From Smallanthus sonchifolius (Eukaryota; Streptophyta; Magnoliopsida; Asterales; Asteraceae): a stretch of DNA of 64,000 nucleotides. This document shows, piece by piece, positions 44,450 to 55,666 of the stretch. Position numbers and translations under genes: made by a program. The first letter of the stretch is position 1. Each line of letters opens with the position of its first letter. The notes beneath the pieces were generated by a model, which saw only the letters and a program-made list of their open reading frames with translations, was not told the DNA's origin and did no database searches. The stretch lies in contig CM042020.1 in assembly GCA_023525975.1 (NCBI GenBank), positions 10,060,001 through 10,124,000 of the forward strand, in the 5' to 3' direction.

Positions 44450-47400
44450 TGTGACATCCGGAAAATTTTTTTTATTTTTATTTAATTTTCGAGACGAAAA
44501 TTCTTTCAACTAGGGGATGATGTGACAATCTGGACTTTTCAAATTAACTCCGTTAATTATTCCGTTAAATATCCTATCTAAAACTTAACCCCGTTAACTA
44601 AACCCAGTTAAATCTAACCCCAGGGTCTAATTCTGTCATTTCCTGATCTCAAACTACAGGGACTAGTTCTGCCAAGTCCCAAAACTTGAATCATTGACTC
44701 TCAAAGTCAAAATCAATTCAAATGAATCCTATTTGGCCTTGCAAAGTCAAAATCATGACTGTTGAACTCAAATTCAAATTCAATAATCGATCAATACCAG
44801 ATTTTGTAACGGATCAAGCTATATTCATCATTTACAGTCGTAACCGTCGGTTTAATCACCATCATTATCGAATTCATACTCAATAATGGGCATTCAACCC
44901 ATAACCGTCGAACTCGTCCCGTATTGTTCACCAAATCGCATCAATCTGACATTGTACACTGGAATTGAACCTCCTCCACACATCAATTACATCGAAAATC
45001 GAAGCAGTTGTAGCCGGAGTTCGATTCATGAAAATCGCGGCTCGGTTTAATCGATGACCATCAATCCGTCAATGTTTCTGGTAATTGTTTGCATCCGCAC
45101 TTTCGTTTTTGTCCATTGAATGAAAGCCCTATGTTAATCAGGGCTCATAACATCAAATCGATCGAAACCCAGATTGTATGGTTCATGCGAAATCCGAATT
45201 GGGGCGTTTGATTCAAGACTTTATCATAATTTAATTAATTCACATGGTTAGCTTCGTAATCTATCACTCATCGAAAGCCCTTTGTTTATTTTATCAAATA
45301 ACATCAAATTGATCACAACCCGTAACCTAGGGTTTGTTCTTGATTCGATTTGGGGTTTTTGATCTTAAACCCAACCTCAATGAAATTAAACTATACCAAT
45401 AGACTCGCAACGCTCTAATCAGTAAAAACCCTATGATTCAAACAACATCTAATATCAGATTTTACCAATTCAATCTTGTGTTCTTGAACCAGGGTTTCGG
45501 CCCAAATTCATGTAATCTAATGATCATAAACTCGTTAGTTTTTTATTAAACCCACACTCAGACTCACCATGACTTGATCATTGAAACCCCTAATCAATCT
45601 TGTTAAATTTCGATCAAATTCGTGGGTTTTAGGCTGGGACCGACCGCGATCGGGTATAGGGAAAAAGCTCTCGGGAGTTTTTGATTAAAACCATTTTGAT
45701 CTGGTTCATATCGCGATTCCCTCTCGGGCTGAACTGGTTAAACTCTTGTGCTTACAGGGAGGGGACCCGGGTTCGAGTCTCCCTCCCTTGTTTTTGGCAT
45801 TTTTATTATTTTAAACTATTACTTAAATACTTAACCTATTCCTATATTGTTATATTTTTATATTAGCGTACTAGTTTAGATCCCGTGTCTACACACGGGA
45901 TGAAAAATATCAATATATAAATTTTTTAAATATTTATGTATATATTTTACAACTGTAAAAATATACTACATATACTTAAGATAGAAAACAAATTCAAAAT
46001 ATGTAAAAATTATATATAATTGGGTTTCGAAAATACGTTAACTACTATTTAATATAATTTGACTTTCATTTACTATTTGATTGGAAATAGAAGTTACATA
46101 ATTAAATTTCAAAGTTTCTTATAATAAGAGATAATTTAAAATAAATGTTTTTTATTAGTATAATTAGTATTTTTTCTTTAAATATATATTATTAGTTAAA
46201 GATAGAAATGCATTAAGTAAGAGAGAGAGACGGAAAAAAAATGATGAGGATGAATATGAAGGCGACACGTGGCATGAAGAAACCTTTATTTATTATATAA
46301 TATAGATATAGATTTTGAACCCGTAAAACACCCGTAGACTCGGGTTTGGTTTGTAAACCTTAATTATTATTATAAACTCATTTACAAAATAATATTTCTA
46401 TTATTTTCAACCCGTAACTCCTACTATTAAATAATATATATTTTTATATTATTTCATCTCGTCAAATTTCTTTGTTTGACGTTTAAACTAAAAACAATAT
46501 AACCGTTTATATTATTTACTCACGTTTTCATACTCGACTAAAAATAATATATTTATTATTTTCCACGCAATGATTAATTAACTAATCCGTCGAACCTAAA
46601 AATAATGTATTAAATTATATTATTTTCCTAACTTTTGTAAACGACTCAAACGTACGAATTTATGTAATTGTTTAATTATTATTCATTATTAACATACGAC
46701 ACGTAACGCTTCGATCGTAATTTTTGTATTAAAAATCTTTATTCCCGTAGACACGTTCGTCTACTCTTAAATCCTTAGAATGCGTTAAGATGTTCCAACT
46801 TCCGTGTCGTCGTCACAAATCTCAACTTGTCCCTAATGTATGTGTTTATAATTTTAGGGCATTCGTAAGTCGCCTGAGACTTACACTCGTGGTTCCAACT
46901 CATCTCTTGTGCGATATTACCTACGCTGTTCAGGTGAGTTTTCACTTTACTGTTTTAACTTGGGGGAGAAAACATGATTTAACTATTTTGAGATTTTGTA
47001 ATTCATATGTTATCAATGTTAAAGCTAAGCGTAACACGCTATCACAGAAAGTCCTCATTTCATATCGGACCGTTAATATGGATCTTAGCGAGGTAATGTT
47101 TAGTAGTACTACTGGGTTTGATAAATCCCACCCGCGTTAGTCGCGCTAACTCGATTGGAGATCGAACGGGTGAAATGTTAGCCTACTCACATCGCTAGTA
47201 TTGATAGACCTGGCAGGAGGCAAATAAAAAAACAGTCAACTTCGGTTGTGAGCGCTTAAGTTAAACATGAACATAGGTTAGCTACCTATAGATACATATT
47301 GAATGATCATAAATCTGGTAACACTTATTTATATATTGAAACCTGTGAACTCACCAACCTCGTGTTTACATCTTTTCTTACATGTTTTCTTAGGGTGCTA

Positions 47401-47693
47401 AGATAAGGCACATGTGCACGTTAGGACATGCTTGGGATTCTTCAATTTTGATTCGTTTCTTTATTTAATTTGTTTGGACTATTTTGGATTGTGTTTGGTT
47501 TGGACACTTGGACTTTTGGGCGCGTGTGTGTTGCGCATTTACTTTTCTTTACGCTTCCACATTTAAACTCTGATTATTATGATATCTTCATTTGAGTCCC
47601 ATGTAGAGTCGTTCAATGTAACTAATGTCTGAGATCCTGGTTCGTCACTTCCCAAATGGTAAAACTCCGTTAATTGAAATTGGAGGTGTGACA
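44450..47693 (+). repeat. 3' LTR of the chromovirus
   Basis: 3244 bp. It matches the 5' LTR closely apart from the 442-bp Helitron at 45871-46312 and small indels. It carries the same internal polypurine-tract/LTR-start duplication (second TGTGACAATC at about 44520) and tRNA-like module. Confidence 0.95.
45871..46312 (-). mobile_element. 442-bp non-autonomous Helitron in the 3' LTR
   Basis: On the minus strand it begins TCTATATCTATATTATATAA and ends with hairpin ATCCCGTGTGTAGACACGGGAT (stem ATCCCGTGT / ACACGGGAT), then CTAAACTAG. It sits exactly between A and T of GCGTA^TTTTG; the 5' LTR has the uninterrupted site at about 37319-37328. No target duplication, as expected for Helitrons. No coding capacity. 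Confidence 0.95.
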
Positions 47694-48607
47694 AAGACGG
47701 CCACCGCATCTAGCGGGATTCTGCCACCTGTATTAAAACGAGATAGTCGGGACAGTTTGGAATTAGAAGAAACAAGATAAATCGTAAAAGGTTGTATTTA
47801 TGACCTGTAGCTTCGAAATTTGTCAGACGACAAGCACACGGCAACCCACAACTACTGAAAAGCTGGCAACCACACGATGCATTTTGTTTCCGTATAATTG
47901 ATAACTTATACCACTCGTTTTCTAACAAATCTAGAGCTTTATGTGAATCTTTACCGTGTAGGTTATCAAACAATTCAATAGCTTTGTGGCAGTCCATTTT
48001 CCTTATCAGGCTTGTTCCAAACCCATTCTGTAATTGTACATACTGATCTGTTACAATTTCATCAACAAACCTAACAAGTCTATCCAACGAGCTGTTAGCA
48101 TTTCTAAGATAGCTCTTTAGGAGAGAATACTGGCTCTCGACTTTGTTCGTTGTATGTTGACCAAAATTGAGGTTTCTGTTGGACCAAGCTGATACAAACT
48201 TTTCTTTATATGAGTCCAACCAATTTTTGGTCACATAGTCTATAAGTACTGGAAAAATAATTTAAACCCTAAAAAATATTATAAATTAAAAATAATATAT
48301 ATGGATAAAAATAAAAACATACTTCCTCGTCTGGCTGCATACAGTCATTCGTAAAGTCGGTTGAATTTGTACTGGTATACATCTGGCATGGGAGACTCAC
48401 ACAATACCGCCCATGAATATTTGAAATTTGCCAAGTCTTCGCCTGTAAACGATGTCTTGCAATGTTTTGAGATATTCTCGTGGATGTGCCACCTGCATAT
48501 TTTATCACACATCACACCCGGATCCATACACTTTTGAAACATACCTATAATTTTCAGTAGCACGCATACGAATATTTTCTCCCGTTCTTTGGATATAAAT
48601 GCATGAG

Positions 48608-48725
48608 CGACGCAAAACGACTTGTGTGTGGAGGTCACGCCGACGACTTGTGTGTGGAGGTCACACCGACAAATTGGACAAATGGAATGACTTGTGTGTG
48701 GAGGTCACATCGACAACTTGGACAA
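48608..48725 (-). repeat. Local triplication in the transposase core
   Basis: GACTTGTGTGTGGAGGTCAC appears three times (about 48619, 48645 and 48689), spaced 26 and 44 bases. In the protein this multiplies the VTSTHKSF segment that follows the first catalytic Asp block and shifts the frame. Confidence 0.9.
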
Positions 48726-49515
48726 ATGTAAGTCTATACATGTTTGTTTTGTACGTCGCGTCGATCATCAACACGTGCCGGAACGCACACCACATCTCGT
48801 ACGATTTCGGATGAACAAAGAATACCTCCTCCACGACATTTGTGGCGGGATCCCCCCGAGTATAGTAGACGTACTCTTTAGAAGAAAGCAGGTGCACAAG
48901 AACCTGCATTGGAGTTTCACCGACTCTCGTTTCATTTTTTATCTTTTGTATCACATTATAAATGTCTTTTTTAATACAACTACTATAAGGGTTTTGTTCC
49001 CTTATGGTTACCAGAATGTTACGTGGCAACATGTTTTGCTAATATAGCTTTGCCGCCAAAAGGTGTTCCGACTGAGTTAGTCTCCTGGCGCCTCAAGATG
49101 TTGAGTAGGATCGTGGTTATGACTGACATCCATCACCCTTAACTTCCAATCACCGGTATTTTCTTCGTAGTCTCCTTCCAATTTAAAAGGACAACCTATT
49201 TTCTTGATATCGACACGTCTAACCGTGGCTGTAGACTTACGTTCGCCGTGACAGCCACACACAAGCCATACCTTGATAAACGGTGCTGACGGGTCGTCGC
49301 CTTTTCTCCTCGATCGTCGGATGACAATGACGTAACCTCACGTCCTCTAGGGACAGCCCAATCCACCAACTATTCATGAGAATGAAAATTCTGTAACAAC
49401 GGTACGGTTAAAGTTAAGAAACAACAAACTATATGTAAGTATATATAAGTAGGAATATTATACCTGGTCAGTTTTATACGACACGGTTAAATTGGTTTGT
49501 TCCTCGTCTTCGCAC

Positions 49516-49740
49516 CCGTTAGTCGGTTGTGTCGGGTAAGAGACTTCACCGTATACGAAGTCGTCGGTGTGTTGTGTTGGGTAAGAGACTTCACCGTATA
49601 CGAAGTCGTCGGTGCGTTGTGTCGGGTAAGAGACTTCATCGTATACTAAGTCGTCCGTGTGTTGTGTCGGGTAAGAGGGTTCACCATATACGAAATCGCT
49701 AGTGGGTTGTGTAAGGTAAGAGGGTTCACCGTATACGAAC
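49516..49740 (-). repeat. Five 45-bp in-frame repeats in the MULE protein N-terminus
   Basis: Encodes five tandem 15-residue units, consensus DDFVYGEVSYPTQHT, variants with P for V and L or R substitutions. The period is a multiple of three, so the reading frame is kept through all copies. Confidence 0.93.
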
Positions 49741-49999
49741 TCGGGATTGCTAAGTGTCTCGTTCAAATCTAGAAGCCTTACCCGATGATTAGAATAAACG
49801 TCGGACGAGACCTCCTCCTGGTTCACACCTTGAACGCCGGAACTTAATTGCGGGTTGTTTTCCAGTGACTCGTTAGAATATGCCTGAAAACTGTAATTAC
49901 CATCCCACCACCAAGACATGGCTATACTTTTTTGAGGAAAATGTTTGAAAAAATTTTGAACGACACATTCAAATGAGAAATTTGCATGGTTAAATACAA

Positions 50000-50222
50000 T
50001 TTTTTTGGCATTATATGCATCGTATAGGCCTATACGATGCCGTATAGGATACTAGACACACCGACAACATCGTACAACGTGTAATTCCAACCCCTATACG
50101 CATCGTACAAGGTTTGGAATGAACAGGTGTACGGTGTTTTCGGGCTTTGGAAATTGTGAATGCCAATACACTACGTATTCACCTATACGATGCATGCGTA
50201 TTGACCTATACGATGCGTATAG
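50000..50222. repeat. MULE right subterminal inverted motifs
   Basis: TATGCATCGTATAGGCCTAT, CCTATACGATGCCGTATAGG, CCCTATACGCATCGTAC, CCTATACGATGCATGCGTAT and CCTATACGATGCGTATAG. Same motif family as at 31795-32028 and 34322-34360, with GATGC rather than GTGGC as the usual core. Confidence 0.85.
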
Positions 50223-50266
50223 TGTCCGGTCTTGTTAGTAATTCTCATGTCTTGTTAGTAGTCCTC

Positions 50267-50623
50267 AAATAATAACATTAAACTGTAGCAAAATTAAATT
50301 TTTTTAAGGACTATTAATAAATTTACAGAGGTTTATTAACACATTATTTGAGAATTAAATTTTCTTTTCATATTTAAGGCTTCAAGCTAATTCAAGTGCA
50401 AAGTTATAAGAGTTTGTGTTTTCTCAATCTTGTGTTTCAAGTACGGTTTATAAGTCAATAGTTTGGTTGGATTCTCTCAATAGGTTTAATTATATATGTA
50501 ATATTACAAGTCTAACGTATTATCATTTTGGAATTTGGATAATCTTAATCTCATTATCATGATGTTGTGTTCTTTCACCAAAAAAAAAATTAAATTTTTG
50601 TAACATTGAGATAAGAATCATTT
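50267..50623. other. AT-rich spacer
   Basis: Nothing recognised. Confidence 0.5.
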
Positions 50624-50624
50624 G

Positions 50625-50671
<47 letters not shown>
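50624..50671. repeat. AT microsatellite
   Basis: (AT)n of about 45 bases. Confidence 0.97.
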
Positions 50672-50674
<3 letters not shown>

Positions 50675-52190
50675 TTCTTTTGAACAACTTAAGATAAGAA
50701 ACCTTTTATTTATTTAATCATGCAAAAGAGTGATACCAAAACCAGAAATTAGTTAAAAGAAATGATTAGGGTTTTACTAAGTATAATTACTATAGTAATT
50801 ATGAATGATTAGAATGTAGAAGTTGTAATTAATTACACCTTTTGACTTAGTGGCCTGAGACATATAACATGAAAAAACCCAATCATTATTCTCCTCTCAA
50901 ATCTTGATTTCTTTTTACAATTTTAATTTCTATATTTTAAATTTTCTATTTTAAAGTTAATTATTTGTTTATGAAGTTAAGTGATCACAATAATTTGATA
51001 AGATGAATCCCACTAAACCGAGATGTTTATGGGTCCTCTTGTCACATACCTGTTGAAGCATCATATCACAAACAGCCTATTAAAAATATTTTATATTTTT
51101 ATGCTTTTTGACATACACACATGCATATATTTTTTTTTTAATTTTAAGAAATCTCTCTAGCATGATTCTTTTGCAGGATTATACATATATCTTAAAGTTA
51201 ACTATTTTCTTATGCTTTTTAAATAATTTGATAACCATTTTCCACCTCTTGTAACGTTTGTTAATGCATACTAATTTCATGATCACCACTGTATTAACAT
51301 TGCTATGAAGAAATATATATTGTAATTTTTTGATTGAGAAACAAAGTTTATAATTTTAATTTGATAACCAACCAAAAATTACTCGTGTCAGAAGTAGTCA
51401 TAAATCGATATTAGAAACACGTATGATGATATTAACTGTCGTATTAAATATGGTTACAATATTTATATTGTCAGGATATAAATATATGTTCATTAATATA
51501 TCGAAATAGAAACCAACACATGTCTATGATTTATGTGATATATTGAAATTACATGGTTTAATAAATATAGCCAACTAAAAACTAACACATTGACTCGATA
51601 TTTATGCGATTTAAGTTTTTTAACGAATAAAAATGTGTTACATCATGTATCATAATCGTGTAAAAAAGACGTAATTACATAAAGAAAACAAACAAATGGA
51701 ACGTGGTTGGCTGGTTAGGCTCTATTACATATAAAATTTTAAATTTAACATAACGTACATAACTATTTAGTAAGATTCCAACTCTTTTACCTTTTAAATT
51801 ACTTTTGAAATGTAATCTAACTTTGTTTTTTCAATAAACTAGTGGTCTCTATTACATTAATTTTTTTTTTTATAATGGATTCTGGTTTATTACTAAGCAG
51901 TAGAAATCCATTACTTAGAAATTTTAATGTAAATAAAACCATGTTTTTTACCAAGTAACCTGGCTGCATTACCCAAAACAGCACCAATAAATTTTTTTTT
52001 AACACATATAGTGCCTTCTTTTAATAAGCTGGGTTCTATTACCTCAAAATGCACGCCGTGTAAAAATTTTAAAACTTGTAATCATCATACGTTTTACACA
52101 CTTTAACTATATATAATGTTTTGATATGGTTTTTTGCATTATTCTGTCCAAGTACTTCTGTATCGAAATTTTGTATTCAAACATTAGTCT
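50672..52190. other. AT-rich spacer, no gene recognised
   Basis: Short open frames only. 51780-52050 contains repeated GTTCTATTAC / CTATTACATT-like strings suggestive of an old element, but no ends or domains were found. Confidence 0.5.
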
Positions 52191-53070
52191 GCTATGCTTT
52201 CTAATACTTATGTCATCATCCTTTTATTAGTCCACACATGTAACAAGTTTAGTCTCCAACTTGGATGGGGGTTAAATTTTTCTGTTAAGTATGTATGAAA
52301 TAACAAAAATACCCTTATCACTTCCATTAAATAAACCCTAGTTGAAAACCACTTGAACTACCACCACCTCTCCTACAACCACCACCTGCAACCACCGCCG
52401 ACAAGCATCGCGTGCAACCACCATGAACGACACCATCTCCTCTCCCTCTTTTTTCTTTATGATCAAAACCCACCACCACCAGCAACACTGTACCACCCAA
52501 GACCCGGCCATCTCCGCCATCCTTGAACCAGTCCCCCCTCCAATAGCGACCCCCTCGCCTGAACTAGTTGCCCCTTCCGCCAGCCACCACCTCGCTTGAA
52601 CTAGTCGTACCCTCCTCCAGCCACCACCTCCATCGTCTCTCTCTCTCTTTCTCGATTTTTTCTACATATCCGAGCAAAGAATACCCCATCTCTCTCCCCC
52701 TCTCTTGTTTTTTCGAAAGAGATGAGCAAACTGAGGTGGTGAGGGTTCGCAGGCGGGTGGGTTGGTTGAAGACTTTGAGACAATGGCTGCAGCCAGGAGG
52801 TGGTGGTGATGCTTCCATTGGTTTAAGAACTAGGTTTTGTGTGTATATAAATGGCTTTTTTATTATTATTTTTTAATATTGAGGTATTTTGGTCATTTTC
52901 AAAATATTTAACAGAATAATTAAGTGTCATCAACTTCAGTTACCAAACATGTTACGTATGTGCAGAAATTTGGACTATCTGTGTACTTTTTCATACTTAG
53001 GGACAAAATCCAAAATTTTTTAAAACCACAGGGACCATCCGCGTACTTTATTCTTTGATATACTAAATGT
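52190..53070. mobile_element. Foldback or MULE-like element with long imperfect inverted repeats
   Basis: The left arm (about 52212-52320: AGTCCACACATGTAACAAGT, TTCTGTTAAGTATG, ATAACAAAAATACCC) and the inverse of the right arm (about 53000-52870: AGTCCAAATTTCTGCACATA, GTAACATGTTTGG, TTCTGTTAAATATT, GACCAAAATACC) are similar over about 100 bp. Text of the type GGTCCCTGTGGTTTT and GGATTTTGTCCCTAA at the right end belongs to a very common plant repeat family. The middle (52380-52830) is Pro/Thr-codon-rich low-complexity sequence (CCACCACC) that might be captured; its reading frames are not convincing genes. No target duplication found. Confidence 0.5.
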
Positions 53071-53189
53071 ATTATGACCATAGGGTTAGGTTATGTTAAA
53101 ATGAGTTTTAAAAATAAGAAGGGTAAGAAGAATTCTTGGCTTGACATATGTCCTTTTATTGTTTTTAAAGGGAAGGCATAATGGTCATT

Positions 53190-55030
53190 GTGTAATATAC
53201 CAGGTCATTGTGTAATATAAGGTCTGATATTACATAATGACCAGACCTGATATTACACAATGAACTGATATTACACAATGAGCAAATTACACAATGACCT
53301 GACATATTTGACCGAATTACATAATAATGAGCAAATTACACAATGAGCTAGAAAATGTAAAACACAATGATTAATACATATAACACAATGATGAAAAATA
53401 TATCTGACAACATGAGCATATTACACAATGAGTAAATTACACAATGAGCAAATTACACAATGACCAAACCTTACATTACATAATGACCTGACATTAGGGC
53501 TGTTCAAAAAGCCCGCGGCTCGTGGCTCGCTCGGAAAAAGCTCGGGTCGGGAAAAGCTCGGTTTTAAACGAGCCGAGCCGAGCTGGCTCGAATTCTAAAC
53601 TAGCCGAGCTCGAGCTAGGGTTGGCTCGACTCGGGCTCGGCTCGTGGCTCGGCTCGTGGGCTCGGCTCGTGGCTCGGCTCGTCTAAATAACTAATATATA
53701 TATGTGTGTTATATATGTGTTATATTTGAAATATGATGTTTTGATTTTTTAAGTTAATTTGTTTTCAAGAACTCTGAGTTTTGGACTAAAATTTTACTTT
53801 ATCTACAATTGTATTTACTCTTTACTTTGTAAGTTTTGGGTTATTTATGTTTTTTTTTTGTATTTTATATATTGTCCCTTCCATCTATTTAGTTTTTTGA
53901 AGACAATCAACTTTAAACCGAGAATAAAATATTTTTTTTGTTGTTTATATATATTAATATGTAAAAAAAAAAACGAGCTAGCTCGACGAGCCACGAGCTT
54001 TTTACGAGCCGAGCTCGAGCTCAACTTTTCACCTCGGAAAAAAAATCGAGTCGAGCCGAGCTGGCTCGTTTAATTTCGAGCTCGAGCTCGAGCCAAGCCA
54101 GGTTCGGCTCGGCTCGTTTACAGCCCTACCTGACATATTTGAGAGAATTACACAATAATGAGCATATTAAACAATGAGCTGAAAAACGTAAAACACAATA
54201 ATGAATACATATAACACAATGATGAAAAATATTTGACAAAATGATGAATACATATAACACAATGATGAAAAACATTTGACACAATGACCAGACCTGACAT
54301 TACACAATAACCAGACCTGATATTACACAATGAACTGATATTACACAATGACCTAGCAAATTACACAATGAGCTGGAAAACGTAAAACACAATGATGAAT
54401 ACGTATAACACAATAATGAAAAATATTTAATAAAATGAGCAAATTACACAATGAGTTGGAAAACGTAAAACACAATGATAAATACATATAACACAATGAT
54501 AAAATATATTTTACAAAATTAGCATATTACACAATGAGCAAATTACACAATAACCAGACCTGACATTACAGAATAACCTTATATATTTGAGCGAATTACA
54601 CAATAATAAGAAAATTATACAATGAGCTGGAAAACGTAAAACACAATGATTAATACATATAACACAATGATTTAAAATATTTGACAACATGAGCATATTA
54701 CACAATGAGCAAATTACACAATTACTAAACCTTACATTACACAATGACCTGACATATTTGAGTGAATTACACAATAATGAGCAAATTACATAATGAGCTG
54801 GAAAACGTAAAACAAAATGATGAATACATATAACACAATGATGAAACATATTTGACAAAATGATGAATACATATAACACAATGATGAAAAACATTTGACA
54901 TAATGACCAGACCTGATATTATACAATAACCAGACCTGGTATTATACAATGACCTGATATTACACAATGACCAGACCTAATATTACACAATGACCAGACA
55001 AATTACACAATGAGCTGAAAAACGTAATAT
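53190..55030. repeat. ATTACACAATGA minisatellite, split by an hAT element
   Basis: Dozens of copies of ATTACACAATGA interspersed with AGCAAATTACACAATGACCA, GACCTGATATTACACAATGA and GCTGGAAAACGTAAAACACA, forming irregular higher-order blocks of roughly 80 to 215 bases (the GGAAAACGTAAAACACA landmark recurs at about 53350, 54177, 54371, 54453, 54626, 54797 and 55013). The array is interrupted at 53495-54128. Frames inside it are repeat artefacts, not genes. Confidence 0.93.
53495..54128. mobile_element. 634-bp non-autonomous hAT element with perfect 8-bp target duplication
   Basis: The left end TAGGGCTGTTCAAAAAGCCC and the inverse right end TAGGGCTGTAAACGAGCCGA form terminal inverted repeats. 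The subterminal regions are dense with GGCTCG/CGAGCC. CCTGACAT lies on both sides (53487-53494 and 54129-54136), the 8-bp duplication typical of hAT. No transposase ORF. Confidence 0.95.
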
Positions 55031-55460
55031 CTTTTTTCGTTTTTGTATATAACGACACCATACTCGTTTTAAAGATAAAAAAACGCTCGTTTTTATGGTG
55101 CAGTTTTAAAAAATATATATAATGTCGTATGTAAAAGTTATGAACGTTTAAAAAATTGTGGGGGGGGACTTGATAAAAAGTCAACAAAAATGATCAGTAC
55201 TAAAATACTTTTTCAACAACTTTTTCTCCTACAATTTAATCTCAACCATTAAATCTTTTCTATAATTTGATCTAATGGGCCTAAATCCTTCTCATTTTTC
55301 TTATTTTAAAAACCCTTCTTATTTGAACCTAACCTTATGACGATAAGTGTTGTTATCTGACATACTTTTAAAAAGAAAATGATTTATATGGAAATTTAGT
55401 TATAGTTGAAAGTAGGGGTGTTAATGCCATATTGGTGGGTTTATGGTACGGAGTGACATC
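55031..55460. other. Spacer
   Basis: No gene. G run at about 55160. Confidence 0.5.
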
Positions 55461-55658
55461 CAGGGGCGCAGCTTAGTGTAGGCGGGGGGGGGGGGGGGGG
55501 AGGGGGAGGGGGGCTCCTGATTTTTCGCTCCGTAGTGTTAATTTATACGTATTCGGCCGAAAATTTTATAGGTATTAAGTTCCGGCCCCATGATAGGAAA
55601 AAAAATTATAGGATTCCGCCTCGGCCTCCCTGGTGTTTTTCTTCAAGATTCGCCACCG
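55461..55658. mobile_element. 198-bp hAT-type MITE
   Basis: The left end CAGGGGCGCAGCTTAG and the inverse right end CGGTGGCGAATCTTGAAG are similar. Perfect 8-bp target duplication GTGACATC at 55453-55460 and 55659-55666 (last base shared with the numbering at the right edge). A poly-G tract lies at about 55482-55512. Confidence 0.88.
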
Positions 55659-55666
55659 GTGACATC

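Larger units (their letters stand above)
35878..47693 (+). mobile_element. Complete Ty3/gypsy chromovirus (Tekay-like) with 5-bp target duplication
   Basis: Full-length LTR retrotransposon of 11.8 kb. 5' LTR 35878-38712, primer site 38716-38728, extra ORF 38834-39607, gag-protease 39858-41582, RT-RNase H-integrase-chromodomain region 41583-44402, polypurine tract ACTAGGGGATGA (44438-44449), 3' LTR 44450-47693. Perfect target duplication AAGAC at 35873-35877 and 47694-47698. It landed in the reading frame of a MULE transposase-OTU gene. Stops, two frameshifts and lost catalytic residues make it non-autonomous now. Confidence 0.97.
47694..49919 (-). pseudogene. FAR1-type MULE transposase, N-terminal to SWIM region
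   Basis: Minus-strand transposase relic. Order: N-terminal region (49919-49458) starting MSWWWDGNYSFQAYSNESLE and containing five 15-aa repeats; zinc-binding FAR1/WRKY-like DNA-binding segment (49262-49077: CGCHGERKSTATVRRVDIKK, IGCPFKLEGDY, VSHNHDPTQHLEAPGD); MULE core (49032-48269) with catalytic-Asp block MIDATYKTNMYRLTFVQVVD, then CRWHIHENISKHCK and KYSWAVLCESPMPDVYQYKF; C-terminal region (48234-47694) with NKVESQYSLLKSYLRN and the SWIM finger CGCQLFSSCGLPCACRLTNF. The second catalytic-Asp block (usually VTDRE) is not visible. A local triplication breaks the core near 48619-48713. The last frame, IPLDAVAVF, continues as LRKLDLKPS at 35872 across the chromovirus insertion. Confidence 0.88.
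31756..50266 (-). mobile_element. Mutator-like element with transposase-OTU gene and ATHILA-ORF1-like gene
   Basis: All genes are on the minus strand, in order: FAR1-type transposase (49919-47694), interruption by a chromovirus, OTU domain (35872-34785), ATHILA-ORF1-like ORF (33570-32323). Both outer regions and the spacer at 33855-34563 are packed with TATACG(T)GGCGTAT-type inverted motifs found nowhere else in the window. Outer edges are approximate: left GGGAGATTCTATTTGG at 31756, right ...GTAGTCCTC at 50266, with candidate 9-bp duplications AAAATAATT / CAAATAATA (7 of 9, offset by one base on the right). Without the chromovirus the element would be about 6.7 kb. It could instead be two adjacent related MULEs meeting near 34 kb. 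Confidence 0.65.

Noticed and set aside
52338..52876. Pro/Ser-rich frames on both strands in the foldback-like element
   Set aside because: Low-complexity CCACCACC/CTCTCT sequence gives open frames on both strands; no domain or gene structure.
53759..54073. 104-codon frame inside the hAT element
   Set aside because: AT-rich hydrophobic translation of non-coding interior; no transposase motif.
54148..55187. Several minus-strand reading frames rich in Cys, Ile and Ser (CNISSLCNIRSGYCV type)
   Set aside because: They are translations of the ATTACACAATGA minisatellite, hence repeat artefacts.
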